A stretch of 64,000 nt of DNA from an uncultured Planococcus sp. (GCA_947493585.1 CANLRI010000001.1:930001-994000), one strand, 5' to 3'. Counted from the first letter of the stretch, positions 36,589 through 45,499 are shown. The notes: generated by a model from the letters alone, not told the origin. Program-made: numbers and translations.

Positions 36589-37413
36589 TTAACGGACGTT
36601 CATTTCGTTCGGGTGGGCGCCTTTGCGGCGGTTTTTGTCGAGTCCGTTGATTTGGTTCATGTCCTCTTCGCTTAATTCGAAATCGAAGACATTGAAGTTT
36701 TCTTCGATGCGGGACGGCGTAACGGATTTCGGGATGACGATCGTGTTGTTTTGCAGGTGCCAGCGCAAGACGACTTGAGCTGGAGACTTTTTATGTGCTT
36801 CAGCGATCTTTTGGATCACTTCGTCTTTCAGCACATCGCCGCCTTGGTCGAGCGGGCTCCACGCTTCAACGAAAATATCGTGCTGTGCGCAGAATTCTTT
36901 GACGTCATTTTGCGCCAAGTACGGATGGCATTCGATTTGATTCAACACGGGCGGCACGTCGCATTCGTCCAACAAGCGCTGCAGATGTTCGGGTTGGAAG
37001 TTGCAGACGCCGATCGCTTTGACGCGTCCGTCTTTGTATAGTTTTTCCATCGCTTTATATGTCTCGACGTAGTTGTCGAATTCCGGTGTCGGCCAGTGGA
37101 TAAGGTAGAGGTCCACATAATCGAGGCCGAGACGCTCGAGGCTTTCGTCGAATGCGCGCAAGGTGCTATCGTAGCCTTGGTCAGAGTTCCAGACTTTGGT
37201 GGTGATGAACAAGTCTTCGCGCGGGACAGTCGTTTCTTTCAACGCTTTTCCGACGCCTTCTTCATTTTTATAGATCATGGCTGTATCAATAGATGTATAG
37301 CCAGTTTTTAATGCAGTTGATACGGCTTCAGCAGCTTCGTCGCTGTCGACTTGCCAAACACCGAATCCTAATTGGGGCATTTCGAGTTTATTGTTTAGTG
37401 TTACATGATTCAC
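36589..37413 (-). CDS. Aldo/keto reductase
   Basis: 274 residues, the usual length. The catalytic tetrad is readable: Asp in YTSIDTAMIYKNE, Tyr in the same segment, Lys in FITTKVW and His in YLIHWP. NADPH-binding features include VIPKSVTPSRIEENFNVFDF. It is closest in style to bacillar YvgN/YtbE-type reductases acting on methylglyoxal and other aldehydes. An aldehyde detoxification role next to the formaldehyde genes is plausible but unproven. Transcribed alone, with a GGAGAAA site. Confidence 0.93.
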   Translation of the reverse strand: MNHVTLNNKLEMPQLGFGVWQVDSDEAAEAVSTALKTGYTSIDTAMIYKNEEGVGKALKETTVPREDLFITTKVWNSDQGYDSTLRAFDESLERLGLDYVDLYLIHWPTPEFDNYVETYKAMEKLYKDGRVKAIGVCNFQPEHLQRLLDECDVPPVLNQIECHPYLAQNDVKEFCAQHDIFVEAWSPLDQGGDVLKDEVIQKIAEAHKKSPAQVVLRWHLQNNTIVIPKSVTPSRIEENFNVFDFELSEEDMNQINGLDKNRRKGAHPNEMNVR

Positions 37414-37496
37414 GGGACATTTCTCCTTTTCGTGTTTTTATCACAACAATCTTTAGAATACCCTGAAGTTAGAGGATGTAAGCTTTTTTTTGTTGT

Positions 37497-37517
37497 GTCC
37501 CTGTGCATGACACAATT
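37497..37517 (+). repeat. Solitary REP motif
   Basis: The only motif in the window without a partner at about 65, 75 or 87 bp (CATGACACAATT end). It lies upstream of both flanking genes rather than after a stop. Confidence 0.85.
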
Positions 37518-37580
37518 TGAATGTTAGACTAGCACTCAAGAGGGTAGTGTAAGAAAAAAGGGAATAAAAGGGAGAGAATT

Positions 37581-37898
37581 ATGGACACACTCGGCTATTT
37601 TATCGTTCCGTTGATCGCAGTGATTCTAGTGAATCTTGTAATGAAGTATTTTTTGAAGGACAAAAAGAAAAAAGATAAAGGTTTCGTGCTGTTTTACCAG
37701 AGGCTTTCCTATAGAAGGCGCTTTATTCGTGCGTTATGGGGAATCCCGTTCATGCTGTTGATGTATTTTCTCATCTACCAGTTTGGTGTCTTTACTGAGA
37801 CGCAGCTGCAGATTGTCGCATTGGTGTTTGTGCTAATGGTTTTGTTTGATGCTGGATATAATTATTACCGGTGGAAAAAACAGGAGCAGACAGCGTGA
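37581..37898 (+). CDS. Small membrane protein
   Basis: 105 residues with an N-terminal membrane segment (YFIVPLIAVILVNLVMKYF), a basic cytosolic loop (KDKKKKDKG), and two further segments near residues 50-70 and 77-95. There is no recognisable family. The AGGGAGAG ribosome binding site and the REP doublet 12 bp after the stop suggest it is a real gene. Confidence 0.7.
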   Translation: MDTLGYFIVPLIAVILVNLVMKYFLKDKKKKDKGFVLFYQRLSYRRRFIRALWGIPFMLLMYFLIYQFGVFTETQLQIVALVFVLMVLFDAGYNYYRWKKQEQTA

Positions 37899-37909
37899 GT
37901 TGTTGGCTT

Positions 37910-38017
37910 GTCCCTGTGCACCACACAATTCAAACCGCATCCTCGCCGACAAAAAGGCGTGGGGATGCGGTTTTTTGGTTTGGACAGGAAGTGCTTGTCC
38001 CTGTGCATCACACAATT
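37910..38017 (+). repeat. REP doublet 12 (long form, terminator inside)
   Basis: Motifs start at 37910 and 37997, 87 bp apart. The spacer holds a terminator at 37932-37977, built like that in doublet 9. Confidence 0.88.
37932..37977 (+). terminator. Terminator inside REP doublet 12
   Basis: AAACCGCATCC(T)CGCC pairs with GGCGTGGGGATGCGGTTT, followed by a T run. Confidence 0.85.
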
Positions 38018-38140
38018 TAACTCGGTGAAGATGAAATGATTTCCAATGATAAAAGTAAATTACTATTAATTGGAAAATAATGATGTTACAATAAGCGGGA
38101 ATTTACCAGCCACAGAGAGCAGACGGAAGGGGTCGACAAT

Positions 38141-40399
38141 TTGAATACATCTAAGAAAATCGGAATTACTGCGTTGACGGGAGCTGCGGTGTTTCATGCC
38201 GCAGGATGGGCGTCAGCGGAGGGAGCCACTCAGACGGACCGCGTCATTATTACACTCGAAGCAGGAGCCACTAGCGATGCGCTGACAGGCGAGAGCATCG
38301 ATGCCTTGAACATCAACTCAGCGAATGAAGTAGTCACGGCCGAGGTGCCGGACGGGCAAAACGTGGACGATTACATAGAACAACTGGGTGCGTCGCCAGG
38401 CGTAGCGAATGTCGAGGCGGACCATTTGCTCCAAACGACGGCGGTGCCGAACGATCCGTATTATTCATTCCAGTATCATCACGAACTGATCGGGTCGGAC
38501 CGCGCGTGGACGAGAACGATGGGGGAGACGGATGTATTGGTTGCCGTGCTCGATAATGGTTTTGATTTGGACCATCCCGATTTGAAGGGGCAAATCGTCA
38601 GTTCTTATGCGACGGCGACGAGCATGAGCGAAGATGATCACGGGACGCATGTCGCAGGGATTGTTGGTGCAGCGCATAACAACCGGACTTACGGCGTTGG
38701 AGTTGCACCGGACACAGGCTTGCTCGCGATCGATGTGTTCGAAGATGAGCTCGCGTATTCATCTGACGTTATCGAAGGCATTTACTACGCGGCGGATGCC
38801 GGGGCGGACGTCATTAATATGAGCCTCGGCAATTATTTTTATAGTGAATCTTACCAGAAGGCCATTAATTATGCGCATGAGCGCGGGGTGCTGGTGATCG
38901 CGTCTTCTGGAAATGACTTCACGGACAAGACGCATTATCCGTCGGGTTACGAAAACGTCATGGCGGTAGGGTCGACGGACCGTGCCGACCAGTTTTCAGG
39001 ATTCTCGAATTACGGGGCCGACCAGGACATCTCAGCACCTGGCACGGGCATTTGGTCGACGATTGCCGGGGGCAGTTTCGGTTCATTGAGCGGGACGTCG
39101 ATGGCGAGCCCGGTCGTGGCAGGGATTGCGGCACTTGTGAAAGCGAACGAGCCAAATTTGACGAATGAAGAAATCGCTAAGCGCTTGTACAATACCGCAG
39201 TCGATCTTGGTGCAGCCGGGAAAGACCCGTATTTTGGCCACGGGCGGATCGATGCGGAAGCAGCATTGATGATTATGGATATCGCACAACCAGCTGTCAG
39301 CAGTGTTTACGATAGCTCGGTAAAAATTAACGGCAACTTGGACCAGGCGGTAGAAGATGCTGTGATCACTGTAAACAATGAAGGCGGCGAAATCGCGCGT
39401 CAGGAAGGCTATGCGGGAGCGGGCAAGTTCAGCTTGGCCATTCCGCAGCAAAAAGCAGGCAGTGTGCTGACATTGACGGTTCGCGATCGCTACGGCAATG
39501 AAAGCGAAGCGCTGGAAATTGTCGTGAAAGAAACACAAGCTGACGAATTGCCAGGCCGCATTTCTGGAATCGACCGCTACCAGACAGCGATTGCGATTTC
39601 ACAAACCGGCTGGGAGTCTGCTGATGCTGTGGTCATCGCCACTGCAGGCAATTTTCCGGACGCATTAGCTGGCGGGCCGCTCGCATATCTTGAGGATGCG
39701 CCGATTTTGTTGACGCGTTCCGGTGCACTTCATTCTGAAACGCGTAAGGAAATTGAACGGCTTGGCGCAGAAAAAGCAATCATTCTGGGCGGAAGTGGAG
39801 CCGTATCGGCTGCGGTTGAAGCGGAACTCGCTGAAATGAATCTTGCAACTGAGCGCATCGGCGGCGAGACACGTTACGAGACGGCAGCGTTGATTGCAGA
39901 GAAAATGGGCTCGCGGCGAGCAGTCGTCGCAAACGGTTTGAACTTCCCCGACGTCTTATCGGTATCACCGTATGCCGCGAAAAACGGCATCCCGATCCTG
40001 TTGACACGAAGCGACGCTTTGCCGAAAGAAACGGCATCCGCACTTGAACGCTATACGTCAAGCTTGGTTATCGGCGGCACAGGCGTCGTCAGTGACAAGG
40101 TCTACGGAAGCTTGCCGAATCCGGAACGCTTCGGCGGCAAAACCCGCTACGACACTGGCTATGAAGTAGCGACGCGTCTTCCGCTCGGCGATAGCCGCGC
40201 CTTTATCGCTACCGGGCTTAACTTCCCGGATGCGCTGACGGGTTCTGTGTTGGCGGCGAAAAACGACGCACCGATTCTGCTTGTACGCCCGGATACTATT
40301 CCGTCCGCCACCGAGCAGCAGCTGCCAGCTTACCGCGGCTTCTCGATCTTCGGAGGGACGGGTGCTGTATCGGAAAACGTGAAAGGGATGTTGCGGTGA
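38141..40399 (+). CDS. Secreted subtilisin-like serine protease with three CWB2 cell-wall repeats
   Basis: 752 residues. A signal peptide (to about residue 27, ending SAEG) and an inhibitor-type propeptide (about 32-100) precede an S8 protease domain with Asp138 (VLDNG), His167 (DDHGTHVAG), oxyanion Asn258 (SSGND) and Ser320 (GTSMASP). A short beta domain (380-460) follows, then three cell-wall-binding type 2 repeats (about 470-750), each with an RxxGxxRYxTA-like start, PDAL/PDVL and ILLxR. CWB2 repeats anchor proteins noncovalently to wall polymers, so this is a wall-bound exoprotease. The TTG at 38141 has GGAAGGGG upstream. It is transcribed alone. Confidence 0.94.
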   Translation: MNTSKKIGITALTGAAVFHAAGWASAEGATQTDRVIITLEAGATSDALTGESIDALNINSANEVVTAEVPDGQNVDDYIEQLGASPGVANVEADHLLQTTAVPNDPYYSFQYHHELIGSDRAWTRTMGETDVLVAVLDNGFDLDHPDLKGQIVSSYATATSMSEDDHGTHVAGIVGAAHNNRTYGVGVAPDTGLLAIDVFEDELAYSSDVIEGIYYAADAGADVINMSLGNYFYSESYQKAINYAHERGVLVIASSGNDFTDKTHYPSGYENVMAVGSTDRADQFSGFSNYGADQDISAPGTGIWSTIAGGSFGSLSGTSMASPVVAGIAALVKANEPNLTNEEIAKRLYNTAVDLGAAGKDPYFGHGRIDAEAALMIMDIAQPAVSSVYDSSVKINGNLDQAVEDAVITVNNEGGEIARQEGYAGAGKFSLAIPQQKAGSVLTLTVRDRYGNESEALEIVVKETQADELPGRISGIDRYQTAIAISQTGWESADAVVIATAGNFPDALAGGPLAYLEDAPILLTRSGALHSETRKEIERLGAEKAIILGGSGAVSAAVEAELAEMNLATERIGGETRYETAALIAEKMGSRRAVVANGLNFPDVLSVSPYAAKNGIPILLTRSDALPKETASALERYTSSLVIGGTGVVSDKVYGSLPNPERFGGKTRYDTGYEVATRLPLGDSRAFIATGLNFPDALTGSVLAAKNDAPILLVRPDTIPSATEQQLPAYRGFSIFGGTGAVSENVKGMLR

Positions 40400-40408
40400 G
40401 TAGTAACT

Positions 40409-40494
40409 GTCCCTGTGCACCACACAATTCACTAGGGCAAAATACTGATTTAGTGGGATTTCGATGAACGCGCGTCCCTGTGCAAGACACAATT
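40409..40494 (+). repeat. REP doublet 13
   Basis: Motifs start at 40409 and 40474 (CAAGACACAATT end), 65 bp apart, 10 bp after the protease stop. Confidence 0.92.
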
Positions 40495-40515
40495 TGAGCG
40501 GGCTGGATAGGTGTT

Positions 40516-40601
40516 GTCCCTGTGCACCACACAATTCCACCGACAGAAACCCTGTCACAGCGCGATTTTGGTACTCGAGCGTCCCTGTGCATCACACAAT
40601 T
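40516..40601 (+). repeat. REP doublet 14
   Basis: Motifs start at 40516 and 40581, 65 bp apart, 22 bp after doublet 13. This is the same 22-bp gap as between doublets 9 and 10. Confidence 0.92.
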
Positions 40602-40603
40602 TA

Positions 40604-40640
40604 AAAAGCCGCATCCATCGAAAATGGATGCGGCTTTTTT
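40604..40640. terminator. Bidirectional terminator between the protease and gntP
   Basis: AAAAAGCCGCATCCAT pairs with ATGGATGCGGCTTTTTT around CGAAA. Confidence 0.92.
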
Positions 40641-40655
40641 CATATTTTTTATTCC

Positions 40656-41999
40656 TTACAAACCAGGCAAGATTCCTGAGAACAAGTTCAAGATAAAGAC
40701 GGTGATCAGGGCGGTGACGCCGGCGATGAAGCCGCCGCCAGTCCAGGCGAGAAGCGTTTGGGGAACAGTGAGTTTCCCGAAGCGGTTGACGACCCAGAAG
40801 CCTGAGTCGTTCGGCAAGGACAAGCCGATTCCGCCGGCACAGATAGCGAGGCCCAAAAGAATCGGGGAGACGCCGAGTTCAGCGACCATAGGCCCGAGGA
40901 TGCTCGAAGTGGTGACGAGCGCGACGGTTGCGGAACCGAGTGAAGCGCGCAGGATCTGCGAGAAGATGAACGCGAGCAAGAGCACCGGGATGCTCCAGCT
41001 TTGCATCGTCGCAATCAAATGGTCGCCGATGCCGCTATTGTTAATGACGGCACCGAACGCACCGCCGGCTCCTGTGATCAGGATGATGATGCCGGCAGAG
41101 TTGATGGCTTCGCTGTACAAGCGATTGTTGGGGATGGAAATATACGGGCGCAAGAAGATGATCGCTGCGAACACGCTGATCAATAAGGCCACGTTTTTCT
41201 CCCCGACGAATCCGAAAAAGCTGGAAACAGAAGTTTCGGGAAGCAGAAGTTGAGATACCGTATTTGCCAAGATCAAGACGATCGGCAATGCGAGCATGAA
41301 GAAGCTCAAAGCCGTGCTGATTTCCTTTTTCGGAAGGTCGGCTTTTTCAACGATGACTTCTTCGACTTCACCGGAATGCTTGACGCGTTTACCGATGAAC
41401 ATGCCGTATAGATAACCGCCGACCAATGTCGCTGGAATGGCGACGACGATGCCGTAGATGATGAATAGGCCAAGTTCAGCGCCGGTGTTCTCTGCAACGA
41501 CAAGCGGGCCAGGAGTTGGGGCGATCATATTATGCGACACAATCAAGCCGACGCCGAGAGCGGTAACGAACGTGACGACGGAAATGCCGGTTTTGCTCGA
41601 TAGCGAACGGATCAAGCCGCTCAAAATAACGAACGCAGCGTCAAAGAATACAGGAATCGAAACGGCAGTACCGGTCAAGGCGAGGCCTGCTGGCGAGCGT
41701 TGGATGCCAAATACTTTCAGGACAGCTTGGGCGATTTTTTCGACCGCTCCGGATGCTCCGAGGAATTGGCCGAAGATGACGCCGAGACCGATCAGGATCC
41801 CGACGCCGGCAAGCGTATTGCCGAATCCGGTCGTGACGGTCGATGCCACGTCTTGGAGCGGCATGCCGATTGCGAGCGCAGTGAGCACGGCAATGGTAAT
41901 CAAGGCGAGGAAGGGCTCGATTTTTAATTTAAGAATGGCGAAAAACAAAGCGGCGAGCGACAGAACAAAAATCACAATCAACATATTTCCTGTAACCAT
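40656..41999 (-). CDS. GntP-family sugar-acid permease
   Basis: 447 residues with about twelve hydrophobic segments and GntP features: GFGNTLAGVGILIGLG, SIPVFFDAAFVIL, SHNMIAPTPGPLVVAENTGA, and LPNDSGFWVVNRF. GntP proteins import gluconate and other sugar acids with protons. It is last in a minus-strand operon with a tetronate-type kinase and dehydrogenase, so the cargo is probably a four-carbon sugar acid such as L-threonate or an erythronate. The ATG at 41999 follows GGGAGATG; the longer frame is unlikely. Confidence 0.93.
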   Translation of the reverse strand: MVTGNMLIVIFVLSLAALFFAILKLKIEPFLALITIAVLTALAIGMPLQDVASTVTTGFGNTLAGVGILIGLGVIFGQFLGASGAVEKIAQAVLKVFGIQRSPAGLALTGTAVSIPVFFDAAFVILSGLIRSLSSKTGISVVTFVTALGVGLIVSHNMIAPTPGPLVVAENTGAELGLFIIYGIVVAIPATLVGGYLYGMFIGKRVKHSGEVEEVIVEKADLPKKEISTALSFFMLALPIVLILANTVSQLLLPETSVSSFFGFVGEKNVALLISVFAAIIFLRPYISIPNNRLYSEAINSAGIIILITGAGGAFGAVINNSGIGDHLIATMQSWSIPVLLLAFIFSQILRASLGSATVALVTTSSILGPMVAELGVSPILLGLAICAGGIGLSLPNDSGFWVVNRFGKLTVPQTLLAWTGGGFIAGVTALITVFILNLFSGILPGL

Positions 42000-42032
42000 G
42001 TGAACATCTCCCTTATCGGTAAAGTTTGGCGG

Positions 42033-42064
42033 GGCAGCGTGCCGTCTCAAAGCTAGTAACGCTG
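42033..42064 (-). promoter_or_regulatory. Hairpin between aldolase and permease genes
   Basis: GGCAGCG and CGCTGCC arms enclose about 18 nt with no T run after them. It may protect or limit the distal permease transcript. Confidence 0.3.
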
Positions 42065-42142
42065 CCTCTATGTGCCTTAATTTTTTAATGAATGCAAAAA
42101 TTCCCTTTAAATATATTGCTCAAGCATGCGCAATAAAATTCC

Positions 42143-42979
42143 TTAAGCGTCCGAGTTTTTCAATAAGCGGACAAATCGCGCCATGACCGGGGTGATGGCT
42201 TGCTGCATGCCGGACATCATGTCGGACAAGTGCATCGGTGAATCCGCAGCTTGCTTCAAATAGCTGGTTGCGGCGAGTGACACTTCGGTGTTGACGTTGA
42301 CTTTGCAGATGCCTTTGGCGACCGCTTGTGTCATCGTGTTGTCCGGGGTGCCGGAGCCGCCGTGGAGCACGAGCGGGACACCGACTGCTTGGCGAATGTC
42401 ATCGAGAAGTCCGAGCTTGATGTCGGGTTCGCCGGTGTACATGCCGTGGACGGTGCCGATCGACGCGGCGAGAAAATCGACGCCGGTTTGTTCGACGAAT
42501 TGTTTAGCGGATTCGGGGTCGGTCAAAGCGCCGGTGCCTTCTTCCTCGTCAGAGAATGCGCCGCGTGCAGTGGAGCCGATTTCCGCTTCGACGCTGACGC
42601 CTGCTTGATGCGCGAGTTCGACGATTGCTTTCGTATTGGCGATGTTTTCGGCGAGCTCGTGTTTTGAGCCGTCGTACATGACGGACGTGAAACCGCAAGC
42701 AATCGCACGGACGATCGATTCTTTTTCGTACGCATGGTCGAGGTGCAAGGACACTGGGACGCTCGCTTTTTCCGCCAAAGTTTTCGCGAGTGCCGCAAAG
42801 CCTTCGACGTCAACGGTGCCGAAATACCGTTCGCCGAGCGCGATGATGACGGGCTGGTTTTCTTGTTCCGCCGCCTGGATCGCAGCTTGCAGAGTTTCGA
42901 GGCTGTAGACATTGAATGCCGCAACTGCGTAATGGCCGGCTTGAGCCGCTTGTAAAATTTCTTTTGTTTGGGTAAACAT
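42143..42979 (-). CDS. Class II fructose/tagatose-bisphosphate aldolase family protein
   Basis: 278 residues with class II FBA features: YAVAAFNVYSLET, LHLDHAYEKE (Zn His and catalytic Asp), VMYDGSKHELAENI, VEAEIGSTARG, IGTVHGMY (Zn His), LVLHGGSGT (Zn His) and KVNVNTEVSLA. This is GatY/KbaY-like. In the surrounding operon the known pathway would need a decarboxylase (OtnC) to form dihydroxyacetone phosphate, and none is present. This enzyme may fill that role, since both steps pass through the dihydroxyacetone-phosphate enediolate. The ATG at 42979 has AAGGCGG 7 nt upstream. Confidence 0.9.
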   Translation of the reverse strand: MFTQTKEILQAAQAGHYAVAAFNVYSLETLQAAIQAAEQENQPVIIALGERYFGTVDVEGFAALAKTLAEKASVPVSLHLDHAYEKESIVRAIACGFTSVMYDGSKHELAENIANTKAIVELAHQAGVSVEAEIGSTARGAFSDEEEGTGALTDPESAKQFVEQTGVDFLAASIGTVHGMYTGEPDIKLGLLDDIRQAVGVPLVLHGGSGTPDNTMTQAVAKGICKVNVNTEVSLAATSYLKQAADSPMHLSDMMSGMQQAITPVMARFVRLLKNSDA

Positions 42980-42997
42980 TTCCACACCGCCTTTTAT

Positions 42998-43011
42998 TGT
43001 ATTCGCTTACA
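42998..43011 (-). promoter_or_regulatory. cre-like site inside the gntP operon
   Basis: TGTATTCGCTTACA, sharing TGNATNCGCTTACA with the ptsH and mtlA sites. It lies in the 61-bp space before the aldolase gene. Confidence 0.4.
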
Positions 43012-43040
43012 TGGATAACAAGCGGCAAATGCCGCCCGCT

Positions 43041-44480
43041 TTATCCGTGGAGGATTTCCGCTACGTCTTTTAGGCTAGTTTTCGAACCGACATTGCCCGG
43101 AAAAATCACGTAAGCCATCCCAGGGAATTTGCTTTCGCTGCCCGTCAGCCATACTGGAATGCCTGGTTGGATCTGCCCGGCGACCTTGGCGCGCTTTACG
43201 CTTAGGCCATTGGTGCCGATGTCGCTCGAGGTGATGCCGCCTTTTGCGATAATGAAGCTCGGGCGCACCTGCAAGTTTTTGACGATGCTCGTCACAGCAT
43301 CCGAAATCTTCACCGATAGCTTCAGTTCTTCTTCTTGCTGGTTGTCGCCGAGGTCGAGCCGTTCGCGCTTCGTGTAGACAGCGACGGTCTGGCCTTGGCG
43401 GATCAAGCGCTCGCTCGTGTTGATGATGCGTTTGATTTCCGCTTCAAATTGGTCGGGGTGCAAGACGAGATGGACATCGAACTCGATGAATTCAATGAAG
43501 TCAGCGGTTTTCAGCACTTCGAATTGTTCGGTCGTCTTTTTCACATGCGAGCCGATCATGATGAGCCCGCCGTTGTCGCTCGGCTCGGTAATCAGTTCTT
43601 CCTTTGTCAGCAAGTCCTTGTCGCTGATGCCGCCGATGATTTTCGTCAAGGCCGCTGCGCTGCGGAACATGAATTGCTTGCCGGCATTCATCGCACGAAT
43701 CAACGCGATGACAACGATTTTGGCATCGACGTACTCGACCGCGTTGACAATCACTTTATTGAAATCCGAAACCGCCATCAATTGCTCAACGAGACGGTCG
43801 ATGCGCAAGGCGCGGATGTCCTCAAGCGACAAGTAGACCGCGTCTTGTGCTTTGAAGGCACCGTTCGATTTTTCTTCCGCCCATTCACCGAGGTGTGACG
43901 CGGCGTAGCCAAACGTGCGGTCTTTCGCGAATTCGGTTTCACCGGCCGGCACCAATTGCTCGCCGTCTTGGACGTAATGGATGTTATTGATGGTCAAGCG
44001 GCCGCCTTCTTGGAAGAACGGCATGATGACTTCGCCGTCGAATGAAATGCCGGATGCCTGTTCCACAGTGGTTTTCAGCACTTCGGTCTCGAGCGGGTAA
44101 TGCCCGCGTAAAGTCGAGTCGCCGCGGCTGATGATGATGAACTCTTTATTGTGCTTCGCGGCGGTTTCTTGGATCACACGCGCGATGTCTTCATGCGCTT
44201 GTTTTGTTTCCGCTGCCGTAAAGCCTCTTGAATTGGTGAGAATGAAGAACATCGACTGCTCTTCCTTAAATCCAGCTTCGATACTTTCCGCGGTCCAGTC
44301 GGTGTAGACTGAAACACCATGGACGGTTTGGACGCCGGTCGGATCGTCATCAAGCACGATGATTTTTTTATTGAAATCGCGTAGCTCACGTTCGAGCAAG
44401 GCGTCTACTTGTTTGGCGTCCGGAACCGCCGGAAGGGACGCGAGCGTTTGTTGTGCGTTTAGAATTTCAGAATGAGCCAT
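43041..44480 (-). CDS. Four-carbon acid sugar kinase family protein (DUF1537), 3-oxo-tetronate kinase type
   Basis: 479 residues. Motifs: VLDDDPTGVQTVHGVSVYTDW near residue 41, ISRGDSTLRGHYPLE, FFILTNSRG, IAKGGITSSDIG, and FPGNVGSKTSL at the end. The DDDPTG...VYTDW version of the first motif distinguishes it from the DtnK-type copy at 12719, so the two belong to different DUF1537 branches. With a GarR/LtnD-type dehydrogenase next to it, the likely substrate is a 3-oxo-tetronate, as for OtnK. It starts 3 bp after the dehydrogenase stop. Confidence 0.87.
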   Translation of the reverse strand: MAHSEILNAQQTLASLPAVPDAKQVDALLERELRDFNKKIIVLDDDPTGVQTVHGVSVYTDWTAESIEAGFKEEQSMFFILTNSRGFTAAETKQAHEDIARVIQETAAKHNKEFIIISRGDSTLRGHYPLETEVLKTTVEQASGISFDGEVIMPFFQEGGRLTINNIHYVQDGEQLVPAGETEFAKDRTFGYAASHLGEWAEEKSNGAFKAQDAVYLSLEDIRALRIDRLVEQLMAVSDFNKVIVNAVEYVDAKIVVIALIRAMNAGKQFMFRSAAALTKIIGGISDKDLLTKEELITEPSDNGGLIMIGSHVKKTTEQFEVLKTADFIEFIEFDVHLVLHPDQFEAEIKRIINTSERLIRQGQTVAVYTKRERLDLGDNQQEEELKLSVKISDAVTSIVKNLQVRPSFIIAKGGITSSDIGTNGLSVKRAKVAGQIQPGIPVWLTGSESKFPGMAYVIFPGNVGSKTSLKDVAEILHG

Positions 44481-44483
44481 GCG

Positions 44484-45374
44484 TTACACCTTCCTTACTT
44501 CGACATTCGCCAATTTTTCGTAATACTGGACGATGCCGCCGTGGTCGTCGGCTGCTTTGCCGTCGACTTTCAAAGCGTGGAAAATCTCAACGAGTTGGCT
44601 CGAAAGCGGAAGCGGCACGCCGATTTCGTGTGCGGTTTCCATCACGTTCGTCATGTCTTTTAAATTAATATCGATGCGTCCGCCTGCCACGAAATTACGA
44701 TCGAGGATCAACGGCACTTTCGCATCTAGGACCGCGCTGCCGGCTAAGCCGCCGCGGATCGCTTGGTACATTTTCTCGACGTCGATGCCGGCTTTCGCTG
44801 CAAGCACGAGTGCTTCGGACATCGCCGCAATATTTAAGTTGACGATGATTTGGTTTGCGAGCTTCGCGGTGACGCCGCTGCCGTTATCTCCGACAAGGAC
44901 GATATCGGCTCCGACACTTTCCAAGACATCTTTCACGGATTCGAAAACGCTTTCTTTTCCGCCCGCCATAATCGCCAAGGTGCCGTCGATCGCTTTCGGC
45001 TCTCCACCGCTGACCGGTGCATCGATCATCTCGACGCCGCGTTTCGCTGCTTCATTGGCAATTTCAACCGAAGCGACAGGGGAGATCGAGCTCATATCGA
45101 TGATGACCGTTCCTGGTGTGGCGTTCGTCAAAATGCCGTTGTCGCCAAGGACGACTTGCTTTACGTGATGCGAAGCCGGAAGCATCGTGATGACAACATC
45201 GCAATGTTCTCCCATCTCAGCAGGTGTTGCGAATTGTGCGCCCGCTTCTTTGAGCGCTTCGACCGTTTGTGTGTTGAGGTCATTGACGGATACTTGGTAG
45301 CCTGCTTTCAGTAAATTCAACGACATCGGCTTGCCCATAATGCCAAGCCCGATAAATCCTATAGTTTTTTTCAT
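44484..45374 (-). CDS. Beta-hydroxyacid dehydrogenase (GarR/L-threonate dehydrogenase type)
   Basis: 296 residues. N-terminal Rossmann motif GFIGLGIMGKPMSLNLLKAGY, the substrate-binding APVSGGEPKAIDGTLAIMAGG, catalytic Lys in GVTAKLANQI, and KDMTNVM in the C-terminal helical domain. This family includes tartronate semialdehyde reductase, 3-hydroxyisobutyrate dehydrogenase and LtnD. The DUF1537 kinase directly downstream points to LtnD, which oxidises L-threonate or D-erythronate at C2 or C3. It is the first gene of the operon, opposite the GntR gene. Confidence 0.9.
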   Translation of the reverse strand: MKKTIGFIGLGIMGKPMSLNLLKAGYQVSVNDLNTQTVEALKEAGAQFATPAEMGEHCDVVITMLPASHHVKQVVLGDNGILTNATPGTVIIDMSSISPVASVEIANEAAKRGVEMIDAPVSGGEPKAIDGTLAIMAGGKESVFESVKDVLESVGADIVLVGDNGSGVTAKLANQIIVNLNIAAMSEALVLAAKAGIDVEKMYQAIRGGLAGSAVLDAKVPLILDRNFVAGGRIDINLKDMTNVMETAHEIGVPLPLSSQLVEIFHALKVDGKAADDHGGIVQYYEKLANVEVRKV

Positions 45375-45464
45375 TGATGATTGCTCCCTTCAAATTCACA
45401 AAGCTGCCATACAAAATAGCGCTTTCATTTCCTTATTAATCAATATAGTACACATTATCATTCG

Positions 45465-45499
45465 TTTTGTATACAAAATATTTTAAAATGTATACAAAA
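45465..45499. promoter_or_regulatory. Two palindromic operators for the GntR/FCD regulator
   Basis: TTTTGTATACAAAA (centre GTATAC 45469-45474) and AAATGTATACAAAAT (centre 45490-45495) are 21 bp apart, about two helical turns, in the divergent promoter region. The shape matches FCD-type GntR operators. Confidence 0.75.

Noticed and set aside
40522..41253. Long plus-strand frame antisense to gntP
   Set aside because: It starts inside a REP doublet and is the complement of a strong membrane-transporter gene. The amino-acid mix is that of a shadow frame.
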